DNA from: Haplosporangium gracile
Taxonomy: Eukaryota; Mortierellomycota; Mortierellomycetes; Mortierellales; Mortierellaceae
Length of the DNA stretch: 21,507 nt
Assembly: GCA_015499985.1 (NCBI GenBank)
Contig: JAAAUF010000720.1
Coordinates: forward strand, 1 to 21,507
Direction of reading: 5' to 3'
Shown: positions 1 to 8,455 of the stretch, one piece after another
How positions within the stretch are numbered: the stretch's first letter is position 1
Layout: each line of letters begins with the position of its first letter
Notes under the pieces: model-generated
What the model was told of the DNA's origin: nothing
Seen by the model: the letters and a program-made list of their open reading frames with translations, nothing else
Database searches by the model: none
Made by a program: the position numbers and the translations under genes

Positions 1-117
1 TTGAACTGCCTGAGCGCGAACACAACTGCTTGGTTGTCACAAAAAAGGTTGATGGTGGTCTTGGGTCGTGCTTTTTTGTGACAACCAAGCAGTTGTGTTC
101 GCGCTCAGGAAGTTCAA
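1..117. repeat. Near-perfect fold-back inverted repeat at the window edge
   Basis: Positions 1-47 are the reverse complement of 71-117 with a single mismatch (46 of 47 pair; the odd base is at 110), separated by a 23-nt spacer at 48-70. The right arm is coding sequence of the adjacent RNase H-like frame, so the left arm is an inverted duplicate of that coding end. Such a structure at the first base of a sequence is typical of a contig broken inside a repeat or of a fold-back (snap-back) read artefact. A genuine inverted retroelement pair is also possible. Confidence 0.9.
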
Positions 118-313
118 TTCCGTTTGGAGACATCTCCAGGACCTAGCATCTGAACTTTACCTACATTTACGACGATTAAGAAGCAAGCTAGTAATAAGAT
201 ATATTCGCAGCGAAGAAAATAAAGCAGACATTTCTTCTCGCGGAGCGATTGGCCATCGAGATGCAACGCAAAGTGGTTTATCTTTGATAAACCGCCTGCG
301 TTGTCAGGTATAA
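68..313 (+). mobile_element. Retroelement RNase H-like fragment (LTR/Ty3-like polyprotein remnant)
   Basis: An open frame of about 81 codons with no ATG of its own (it opens at GTG inside the inverted repeat), so it is the 5'-truncated remainder of a larger polyprotein. It shows the layout of reverse-transcriptase-associated RNase H: an FCDNQAVV stretch near its residue 3 carrying a catalytic-type Asp, followed by ALRKF, a SELYLHLRRLRSKL helix region, and the terminal RYIRSEENKADISSR block, in which SEEN-KAD-SR is characteristic of RNase H/connection domains of Ty3-type elements. The frame stops at a TAA or nearby stop about 24 residues after the block. The reverse transcriptase upstream and any integrase are absent from the window. 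The family is confident at the level of retroelement RNase H; the exact clade (Ty3/Gypsy versus DIRS/Ngaro-like) is not resolved. Confidence 0.7.
264..303. repeat. Hairpin just after the RNase H-like block
   Basis: Two nested inverted arms: 264-270 pairs with 297-303 (CAACGCA/TGCGTTG), and 275-282 pairs exactly with 286-293 (GGTTTATC/GATAAACC) around a TTT loop, with a small 4/3-nt internal bulge between the two stems. It lies in the last codons of the retroelement frame. It could be a retroelement structural signal or a chance palindrome. Confidence 0.6.
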
Positions 314-382
314 ATATTTGAAAAATATTATACATGTTCTTGGTTCCTTTCCTCTCCTCCTGATTTGCCCTGCCTGGTCAAC

Positions 383-751
383 TCAGTAGAACAATTGAAC
401 TCTCGCACACGCACACACATCCCCGATCACTTCCCCCCAGTCTCTTCTATGTCTCGTCCCCAGTACAACACCAAGAACGAGACCGACCTGCACCACCTCC
501 AGTTCCTCCAGACCTTGTGGGACCTCGTCGACCACAATTCGACTCTGCAAGTCCCACTTGAAAAGAGTGGATGCTAATAGAACAATTAAGAAGGGGTCAG
601 TGGTGTTGCTTGAGAATTAATGCAAGAGAAGGATTACAAACGCAGAAGAAGAGCGCTTCACACACACACACATGTGCGCGCGCATACCTTCTAATGGCAC
701 CAGGAAAGATAATATATCGTCCATAGAATCAATGAATGCTTTCAGATTCAT
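383..751 (-). CDS. Hypothetical two-exon small protein (weak candidate)
   Basis: A possible minus-strand gene: exon 1 688-751 (ATG at 751, beginning MNLKAFIDSMDDILSFLVPL), intron 574-687 of 114 nt with a GTATGC donor and TATTAG acceptor preceded by a pyrimidine tract, and exon 2 383-573 ending in TGA. The joined frame is 84 codons. The intron has the size and signals of neighbouring real introns, which is the main support. The first half looks like an ordinary amphipathic protein; the second half is an antisense reading of the 449-577 frame and looks less natural. No family recognised; it may also be a fusion of a truncated gene with foreign sequence. Confidence 0.2.
449..577 (+). pseudogene. 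Short ORF with promoter-like leader: possible truncated gene start
   Basis: The 42-codon frame starts at ATG 449 after a CT/CA-rich leader (about 330-448) that resembles the leaders of the confirmed genes here. Its first roughly 30 codons (MSRPQYNTKNETDLHH...) use mostly C-ending codons, as SDH1 does, then the base composition changes near 538-545 and the frame stops after 12 more codons. I do not recognise the product. The picture fits a gene start cut off by rearrangement. It overlaps, antisense, the second exon of the minus-strand candidate at 383-751, so at most one of the two is likely to be real. Confidence 0.25.
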
Positions 752-2450
752 TTTGTTAAAGAAAAGTTGGATGGAGGTGTGAAGAGAACGAGGAGCGGGT
801 GGAGATGAAGAGTAGGGAGAGAAGATGAGGGAGTGTTCGAACGCTCTTTTCTATACCAAAATACTTCTTCCAGTGCGCCACACATGGTGCACTAGGAGTA
901 TATTAACATTTGGAAGTATATGTTATTTTAATTTGTTTTCGTCTTTGCCAAAATCCTCATGTCTCTATTCTCAGAGGGCCCACGAAATCTTCTTCTATTA
1001 CCGTTACACCATTTATACATAAAGAGTATGTCGATTGTCTTCTCATTGTGTATGTCTATACCCTGTGTTAATCCTGCCATGATAACGTATTTTGTGGTTA
1101 AAAAAAAACGCGAAATAAGACCCTGATGTTGATTTTTCCAGGATGTATGGTTCGTCCACGACGTGAGACTGGGAAACTCATCAGTGGTCAGAACGGATGA
1201 AATTGAAGTCACCTGTTATGTTACCTTGGATTTGAAAATTGCTCTAATTCCTCTTTGTAACCAACCTCTTCCTCCTCTCTTCTCTTCTTCCCACTCACTC
1301 TTCAATGCAGACACACATTCATGAACAAGAAACAAGGAACAAGGGAATAAAGATCTCTTCATGCAGCACAATCAACTTCTCGGACAACATCTCTCGATCA
1401 ACAGTCAAGGACTCCTGCAACCTCTACTGGATTACTCGTCAGCTTTTACTCACGTCCACTCGAAATCAAGTCCAGCGATCACTCTCTCTCCCTCCTCTCT
1501 TCAACCAGCCAGGACAGGAATGAACAGCTCAAAGAGAAGTTTTCATGGAAGACCTGCTAGTGGACAATAGTGAGAGACGTGTTCAACTTATGCTTACAGG
1601 AGTTTCCGATACTACACGGAAGGGTCTGGCTATTGGTCCGCAGGTTCAAACTGGATGTCCACTCCTCGGTATACGCCTGTCGCTCGTTGTCCTTTGGGAA
1701 CAAAACAGGGTATGGCAGTGGATTGAATGGGATGCGCTGACAATCACTCTCTTCGAGAGGACTTGGTGTATCGCATCACTTTCCATGCTACCGAGGGTGT
1801 GGGTTCAGGCTGGATATTTCTTCCTTGTAGATGCAAACAGGAACCTTGACGGTGTCCTGGGAGCAACGCCTAGTGCTGTTGATCACCTTCTGGTGGGGAC
1901 GGTATTTGTTTCGCCTTGGAGCTACGCAAAACCACACGACTGTTACTAAACTCAGTGAGCACTGTGAGGCGTGGTGGATGTGCTGTGCTGGTATCAAGGA
2001 GGATCATGGAAGATGACAGTTTGGATACATCTTTTGCTGCTGTTATATTGGTTGTCATAGTTGTGCTTGCGACACTTTCTAACGCCTCACTTTTTTTTTT
2101 TTTCTCTGTTCTTCTCCTCATTTATGGCCTACTCGAGCATTAAGAATGTTATTTTAGCTGTCACCACATTATTCTTAAATAAAGCTTTTTTTTTTTTTTG
2201 GGCCTGTGCAACTTTTGACTTCATAGATGATCATCCTTCTTCTCCTTCACAGTACAGCGCTTGAAAACGGATCCTAAGGCGAATTTCTTGATAATCCAAA
2301 AACGTATCGCGACAAAGCATCCTTGGTGAACAGGAACAAAGAACACACCATGTCACCATCACTTCAGCCACTCCGCATCCAGTCGACAGAGGTTTAGAAC
2401 TTGTATATATTTTGATTTTTGCACGAACAAACTTGTTTGCTAATCTCTGT
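752..2450. other. Region without a supportable gene
   Basis: It contains only short, mutually contradictory frames. 1361-1570 and 1545-1949 are the longest: the first resembles a low-complexity Gln/Ser-rich start (MQHNQLLGQHL), the second is a 134-codon ATG frame with no recognisable motif. A frame continuing the first one (from 1574 to about 1840) reads YYTEGSGYWSAGSNW and VYRITFHATEGVGSG but is broken by stops, which would fit a decayed gene. Two poly-T runs of 13-14 nt lie near 2089-2103 and 2187-2200. I see no splice pattern that joins these pieces convincingly. Confidence 0.5.
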
Positions 2451-2510
2451 ATTCAGTCGTTGCGGGTGAGCAGATGGAGAGAGGGAGGGTTGGTGGAATC
2501 AGTGGTGTTG

Positions 2511-2537
2511 GTAAGGTCGGTAAGGTCGGTAAGGTCG
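2511..2537. repeat. Three tandem copies of a 9-bp unit
   Basis: The unit GTAAGGTCG is repeated exactly three times in a row, immediately downstream of the NEDD8 stop and so probably in its 3' UTR. It is a minisatellite-like repeat with no obvious function. Confidence 0.85.
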
Positions 2538-2570
2538 GAAGAGGGAGTGAGTGGGATAATAAGAAGTAGT

Positions 2571-3812
2571 TTAGCAGCCTCCACGAAGAGCAAGGACCAA
2601 ATGCAGGACCGAGCCTCCCTCGATGTTGTAGTCGGATGCCAAGCGGTCGTCAGACCTATGGACGTACAAAAAAGGGAGAAAAAAAAAGGTCGAGGTGAGT
2701 TAAAGGTCTTGGACTTGACATACGCTTTTTGAGATTGTGGCGGTTCAAATAGCAGCCACAAAAATCGATATCGAGAATCCCGACACTCAAACTAAACAGG
2801 AGAAAGCAAAATAGGAAGATAAGGGTGGCACTTACATCTGCTTTCCTCCGAAAATCAAACGCTGCTGTGCTGGAGGAATACCCTCCTTCTCCTCGACACG
2901 CTCCTTGATACGGGTGATCTAAAATATAATGCCAAAGAATAACAACGTTCATAAAGCTTAGCAAGAAAGTAACAACTAGCAAAAAACACATGAAGACCCT
3001 GTAGTGCACGGTCGCCTTATGAGCAGTTGCCACTAGCCAAATAAACGTAAAATGGAAATCGGACAGCGCCGCTCTCTTCAGCTCCTTCGGCTAGCGTGCG
3101 TTGTGAATTGTGAGGTTGTATACCTTGTCATTGGGCTCGATATCGATCTCAATCTGTATATGGTAAAGAAGAGGAAGATGAAACAAAAGAAGCAGGTACG
3201 GGTGTTAGTTGATCAAGGAACATCATAAGCCTGATATGCTTTTGATGCGCATGGCGATATCGGCGGCGACAGTCGGTTGTGACCAGGAAGAGCGTGGCGG
3301 TGATGCGCTGTGAAGATATACGGTGTGCTGACAGTCGGGTATCCTTCGTTCTGTGCTTGTTGAAGGGCAGAGGATAGAGCTTGCGAAGAATATAAAGGAC
3401 GAACTTGAGAAGACATATGTATCGTGTCGCTCAGAGTCGAACTGCACCTTATTCCGAACAGATGGCGTAAACCGGAGTACGCTGCCACAACACAAAGCTC
3501 GATGCAAAACTGATTTGTGCAATGTCGGCTCCCGTCAAAGAACTATGCCCATTTTGTCGAAAAGTTTACTCCGCGCAGCTCCATGTTTAGTATGTCGTCA
3601 GAGTGCATGTGTTACCTCCTTGCCGGTGAGAGTCTATTACAATTACCACAAAGCAAAAGCAGGCAGCATTAGTTGATGATCCTTCTGCGAAGTTGTTTCC
3701 TGAGTAGGTTATCCTTGAAAAAGTAAATTAGAAAGGTCTACGTTATACAACAGCGACAAAGGAAACTTGTAAGAGTGATGCAAAGATTGCGTACCTTGAC
3801 TTTGATGAGCAT
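2571..3812 (-). CDS. NEDD8: NEDD8 / Rub1 ubiquitin-like modifier
   Basis: A small ubiquitin-like protein that is attached to cullins (and other lysines) to activate SCF-type ubiquitin ligases. It assembles from five exons: 3795-3812 (MLIKVK), 3616-3633 (TLTGKE), 3124-3153 ([10 protein letters not shown]), 2836-2918, and 2571-2655. All junctions are GT..AG and in phase, giving 77 residues. The first 76 match NEDD8 in length and pattern: [16 protein letters not shown], Lys48 in GGKQM, and the end LVLALRGG. Ala72 before LRGG is the residue that separates NEDD8 from ubiquitin (Arg72). After Gly75-Gly76 there is a single extra residue, Cys77, so the precursor needs trimming by a UCH/DEN1-type protease before activation. 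The exons of 18, 18 and 30 nt explain why no long frame is visible. The introns are 161, 462, 205 and 180 nt. The gene is divergent from prefoldin subunit 1, with 237 bp between the start codons. No AATAAA was found downstream. Confidence 0.95.
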
Positions 3813-4049
3813 GGTTGGAAAGTTGTGTGTGTGTGGGTGGTGATGTGAAAGGTGTTTAAAGAAAAAAAGAAAAAGGAAGTAAAGGACAAAGAAGCAGGGG
3901 CAAGAACAAATAAAACGCGCGCTCAGAATTCGCAGTTCCCGTGACGTGTTCTGGCCTCAGAGCTGCCTGGTGGCAAATAACGCTGTTATGCCTTCTTGAA
4001 CATCATAACCTCCTGAACAATCAAACCATCCGACACCCGCCTCGCCACC
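3813..4049. promoter_or_regulatory. Shared divergent promoter of NEDD8 and prefoldin 1
   Basis: Only 237 bp separate the two opposed start codons, so both core promoters and 5' leaders must fit here. The prefoldin start has a strong CGCCACCATG context; the NEDD8 start has CCAACCATGC. There is a purine-rich stretch at about 3850-3890 and a GT-rich run at about 3822-3842. No TATA box is clear. A co-regulatory role is inferred from spacing alone. Confidence 0.7.
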
Positions 4050-4850
4050 ATGTCCATCAACGAACAAGCCCTCGGCAAGGTACTTGTCACCTAGCCTATT
4101 TGGAGCGGGAGCAAAGGGATATGATAATACGCAAGCAAGTACAGCAAAACAGGAGCATTCACCGGACACAAGTCGACACTGGAAGCGTTCTGGAAAGATC
4201 TCTGTCACGAAGAAGAGATCATCATCACATGAAGATCACTCACCGGGATCCTTCACCTCCTGCCCAGCATGCTGAACTTCTCTACCTCAACGCCTTCATC
4301 AACTCACACTTCTCCCTCCTTACCTTGTCTCATCTCTTTCACCTGCTCACCAAAACAACTAGATCGTTCACGATCTCCAGAACAAGTTGCAGGAGGCTAC
4401 CCGTATGGTCGCCTCGGTCCAGGCCCAGATCCAATCCCGTGAGCGTGAAAAGCGTCTCTCAGAACTCACCAACAAGGAGCTTTCTGCCCTCCAACCCGAC
4501 ACCATCACCTACAAGTCCATCGGCAAGATGTAAGCCTCGTTCTCATTCCGCTCTTTTACTTGCCTCACATTTTCAGGCACAAGAAGCATCTGAGATCCCA
4601 AAATTGACACTTTCTTCCCATACTAACTACCTTATACTTTTCTATTATTATTTTTTTAATCGGCATAACTAGGTTCGTGCAGGAGCCATTGCCAGAGTTG
4701 ACAAAGGAGTTGACCGAACGGGCAACAGAGATGGACAAGGATATGGCGGCATTGGAAAAGAAGCGGATCTATTGGGAGCGCAATAAGACCGAGGCTCAAG
4801 GAAACCTCGGCGAGCTCGTCCGTCAAATCCAGCAAGCACAAGCACCATGA
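4050..4850 (+). CDS. PFD1: Prefoldin subunit 1 (beta-type subunit)
   Basis: A subunit of the cytosolic hexameric prefoldin chaperone, which captures nascent actin and tubulin and hands them to the CCT chaperonin. Three exons: 4050-4079 (MSINEQALGK), 4363-4529 and 4673-4850, with introns of 283 and 143 nt and in-phase GT..AG borders; the product is 124 residues, normal for the family. It has the beta-prefoldin plan: an N-terminal coiled-coil helix (about residues 11-50, with QAQIQSREREKRLSELTNKEL), the central hairpin region with TITYKSIGKMFV (about 59-68), typical of prefoldin 1, and a C-terminal coiled-coil helix (about 75-120, ELTERATEMDKDMAALEKK). The ATG has an ideal initiation context. 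The gene is divergent from NEDD8 and convergent with SDH1. The alternative, another beta-type subunit such as prefoldin 6 or 4, is less likely given the KMFV/LEKK pattern. Confidence 0.92.
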
Positions 4851-4964
4851 GTCTTTGAAAAAGATATCAATCGACATCACCACTCGCAGAAACAAGCAAG
4901 CATACACACACGCAACCAACCACCCAAAAACACAAACATGCAGTAACGTCAGGATCTGTAAGGA

Positions 4965-4970
4965 AATAAA
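4965..4970 (+). terminator. Poly(A) signal for prefoldin 1
   Basis: AATAAA, 115 nt after the prefoldin stop codon, in a 276-bp convergent gap shared with the SDH1 3' end. Confidence 0.55.
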
Positions 4971-5038
4971 AACATTAAAAACATCAAGTCCACCTTCTTT
5001 CTCAATCGTTCACGGCAGAATGATATTATTTTAATCGG

Positions 5039-5044
5039 TTTATT
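5039..5044 (-). terminator. Poly(A) signal for SDH1
   Basis: AATAAA on the minus strand, 83 nt after the SDH1 stop codon. It lies close to the opposing prefoldin signal, so the two transcripts end nearly back to back. Confidence 0.55.
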
Positions 5045-5126
5045 AAATGCAACAAAAGTAACTTCCTTCTTCAACTCAAAAACAACTCTTTTAAAAATAC
5101 TCGTAAACTGTTGGATGGGGAAATAT

Positions 5127-8100
5127 TTAGTACACACGCTTCTTGGGGGGAACAGCCTTGCACTCCTCCTCATCCAAGGTGTTGGCGACAACACCGCGGT
5201 AGCCCAACTTGACCTCACCAGTCTCCTGGTTCTGCCATGAGAGAGTGTGCTTCATCCAGTTCTTATCATCACGGTCCTGGAAATCCTCACGGGCGTGGGC
5301 ACCACGAGACTCCTTACGAGCGCTGGCAGAGTGCATGGTCTGGGCGGCGCAGGTCAACAAGTTCTGGAGCTCGAGGGTCTCGACCAAGTCAGAGTTCCAG
5401 ATCATCGAGCGATCCTTGACACCGACATCAGGGAACTGCTTGAAGACCTTGTCAATCTTCTCAACACCCTCATCCAAGGAGGACTGGGTACGGAAGACAG
5501 CAGCATCGTTCTGCATGACCTTCTGCATGTTCAAACGGAGGGCAGCGGTCGAGATGGGGCCAGAGGCGTGGCGAAGCTTATCCAAGTTGGCAATCGACTC
5601 GGCACCGGCATCGGCAGCCAAGGGACGATGAGGGGTGTTGGGCTCCAAGGTATCACGGATGTGGTGAGCGCAGGCACGACCGAAAACGACGATATCCAAG
5701 AGAGAGTTGGCTCCCAAGCGGTTAGCACCGTGGACCGACACACAGGCGGCCTCTCCGGCAGCGTACAAACCGGGAACGACCTTATCGTTGCCGCTCTCGT
5801 CAACGGTCAAAACCTCTCCAGTGTACTTTGTGGGGATTCCTCCCATGTTGTAGTGCACAGTTGGCAAGACTGGGATGGGTTCCTTGGTAACATCAACTCC
5901 AGAGAAAATGGCAGCAGTCTCAGAAATACCGGGGAGACGCTCTTTGAGGACCGAGGCGGGCAAGTGAGAGAGCTGGAGGTAGATATGATCCTTGTCGGGA
6001 CCGACACCACGACCCTCACGGATCTCCATGGTCATCGAACGAGAGACGACATCGCGCGAGGCCAAATCCTTGGCGGTAGGGGCGTAACGCTCCATGAAAC
6101 GCTCTCCCTGGGAGTTCAAAAGGTATCCACCCTCACCGCGGGAACCCTCGGTGATCAAGCATCCAGCACCGTAAATACCGGTGGGATGGAACTGGACAAA
6201 CTCCAAATCCTGGAGGGGGAGACCGGCACGGGCAACCATAGCATTTCCGTCACCTGTGCAGGTGTGGGCAGATGTGCAGGAGAAGTAGGCACGACCGTAT
6301 CCTCCGGTGGCAAGGACAGTCTTGTGGGAGCGGAAACGATGAAGGGTTCCATCCTCCATGTTCAAGGCGAGGACACCACGGCACTCGCCGTTCTCCATGA
6401 TGAGGTCCAAGGCGAAGTACTCGATGAAGAAGTTGGTGTTGTGACGAAGGGACTGACCGTAAAGGGTGTGAAGAATCGAGTGACCAGTACGATCGGCGAC
6501 GGCAGCGCAACGGTAAGCCTGACCACCTATTTTTGATAGCGATATTTGTTAGTATCCTTGTCTCCAATTGATACCAGAGATTCTTCTAAGTAGGAATTGG
6601 CAGTAACTTATATAAAAACTTACCCTCGCCGAACTTCAAGGATTGACCACCGAAGGCACGCTGGTAGATCTTGCCCTCCTTGGTTCTGGAGAAGGGGACA
6701 CCGTAATGCTCCAACTCGATGACACTGTGGGGAGCCTCGCGACACATGTAGTGGATAGCATCCTGATCTCCGAGCCAGTCCGAACCCTTGACGGTGTCGT
6801 ACATGTGCCATCTCCAGTCATCCTCTCCCATGTTACCAAGAGCAGCGTTAACACCGCCCTATTAGTCGGAAGGATGGCAAGAAAGGAATAAAATAAAGGG
6901 TCAACAACAAGAAAGACGATACCGATGATATATAGCTCAAGCGCAGAGTGTTATAAAAAGTAAAAGGTACCTGGGCAGCAACGGTATGGGAACGGGTGGG
7001 GAAGAGCTTGGAGATACAGGCGGTGTTGAGACCGGCCTCGGCGAGACCGAAGGCAGCACGGAGACCGGCACCACCGGCACCGACAACGAGGGCATCGTAG
7101 GTGTGGTCGATGATGGGGTACTTTGAGGTGATAGGGCTCTATTTGTTTGTTTGTTTGGACGCATCAGCGTGTCAAAAATTGATATTTTGCGGGGTAGAGG
7201 GCGGGGAAGACCAAAGATGGAAAGAAGAGGCATAGAGGAAGGAAACGTAAAATAAGAAGAAAGGAAGAAAAAAAAAGGGCTCGGGAATATTAGTCCATCC
7301 GATCCTTTCCACTTGGCTGATGGTAGTGTGCGAACAATCGAAATCAACTTCCTTTCGGGATCATGAATAAAAAGTCATCCATACCGATGACTCCTTGGCG
7401 TTCAAGGGTCTCGAGGCAAAGACCTGCATAGCAGGGCGGGAGGTGTGCAAGGCACGGGTGGCAGCATTCTTGGCAGCTATATGATAGTTGTAAGTTGATT
7501 CATAAAGAGACAACGAGTGAGAATCTCGGAGAAAAATAAAATACAAAAAAAGCGTCTCGGTGCGAGGTTACAAAAAAGTCCTTGTGCTTCCGAGAGGGTG
7601 AACAAAGAATTCGTACCAGTGCGGCGCTGAAGACGACAACGAGGAAGAACACGACCGGATGGAACATAGGTTCAATAGAACAAGACAAAAAGAGTGTTAG
7701 TAATCTAGTTATGGTCCGTAGTGGTTGTCACCATCACTCCTCCTCCTTCTCGGAGGTCTTCCTTTTAACACCTCTTAGGGGTAAGGAAAAAAGGATAAAC
7801 ACGCGTCGCTATGGTAACTGTCGAGATTCCTGGTATTTTTCTTTCTGTGTGCTTGTTGTCAAGTCTCTTTGCAAGAGTCCGGGCAGACACTCAAGACACA
7901 CACGCACGCGTGAGTGTGCATGCGTATACGTGAACAGCGAGATTGACAATGAAAAAAAAAAAAACGAAAAACGAAAAATAAACACGGAGAATAATCCCGA
8001 GGTGGTATTTCCATAACGGGAGCAAGCCGGAGTGGGGTATATTGGAGCGTGGCTAGTGTGTGTGTTTTGTGTGTAGCGTGAATGGAATGAATGAAGAGGA

Positions 8101-8154
8101 AGTGATCAAAAAATAAAGTACCAGGATGTTGGCGCAGGAGTTGACTCTAAGCAT
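5127..8154 (-). CDS. SDH1: Succinate dehydrogenase flavoprotein subunit, mitochondrial (complex II)
   Basis: It oxidises succinate to fumarate in the TCA cycle and passes electrons through FAD to the iron-sulfur subunit of complex II on the mitochondrial inner membrane. Six exons: 8122-8154, 7617-7626 (only 10 nt), 7385-7476, 6971-7138, 6624-6858 and 5127-6526, all with GT..AG borders and consistent phase; the product is 645 residues, the usual size. Residues 1-45 are Arg-rich and poor in acidic residues ([17 protein letters not shown]...), a typical import presequence. The FAD-binding GAGGAG loop is at 65-70. The SHTVAAQGG motif carries the His (residue 96) that binds FAD covalently. HPTGIYG starts at about 293, RGEGG is at about 309, and [13 protein letters not shown] is at about 445. 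It ends in PPKKRVY. Codons are strongly C-ending, as expected for high expression. The first two exons are small and were placed by phase and presequence logic, so the extreme N-terminus is slightly less certain than the rest. Confidence 0.96.
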
Positions 8155-8455
8155 TGCGGGGACAGGTGTGTAGGAAAAAAGGAAGAGGAAAGAGAGATCC
8201 CTAACAGACAAGTGTCGTTGTTTGCAAGGGGAGGGGAAAAGAAGGGGTGGAGTGGAGAGAGAAAGAGAAGTGTGAGAGGGAAGAGGAGAGGACGGAAGCG
8301 GCAGAGTAAACAGGAGCAGCCAGCATATGATAACGCAGTATATGCGACTCCGAAGTGGATTCGGTGACGTGATTATGTGCCCATTGTCCTGGGTTGAAAT
8401 TTATTCGAAGGTATGTAGAAAGGATGCAAGAAAAAAAAAGATGTACAAAATTTGT
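8155..8455 (-). promoter_or_regulatory. SDH1 promoter and MAM33 3' flank
   Basis: 301 bp between the MAM33 stop and the SDH1 start, both on the minus strand. The SDH1-proximal part (about 8165-8310) is almost pure pyrimidine on the minus strand, like the leaders of the other genes here. No TATA box stands out. Confidence 0.5.
8400..8405 (-). terminator. Poly(A) signal for MAM33
   Basis: AATAAA on the minus strand, about 50 nt after the MAM33 stop codon. Confidence 0.5.

Noticed and set aside
928..1212. A minus-strand frame near a GDFNF-like peptide, considered as a LINE endonuclease remnant
   Set aside because: The GDFNF reading (IQGNITGDFNFIRSDH) stops at once at two stop codons, and the adjacent frame has no further endonuclease blocks; too little to support a LINE call.
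3353..3676. A 107-codon plus-strand frame inside the NEDD8 gene
   Set aside because: It overlaps NEDD8 intron 2 and exon 2 antisense and has no recognisable motif.
3941..4672. A 243-codon plus-strand frame over prefoldin 1
   Set aside because: It runs in the wrong phase through both introns and exon 2 of prefoldin; the spliced frame gives a complete conserved protein instead.
5247..6536. A 429-codon plus-strand frame across the SDH1 locus
   Set aside because: It is the antisense shadow of the large last SDH1 exon; its peptide is repetitive Gly/Thr/Val with no family motif, whereas the minus strand gives a full flavoprotein.
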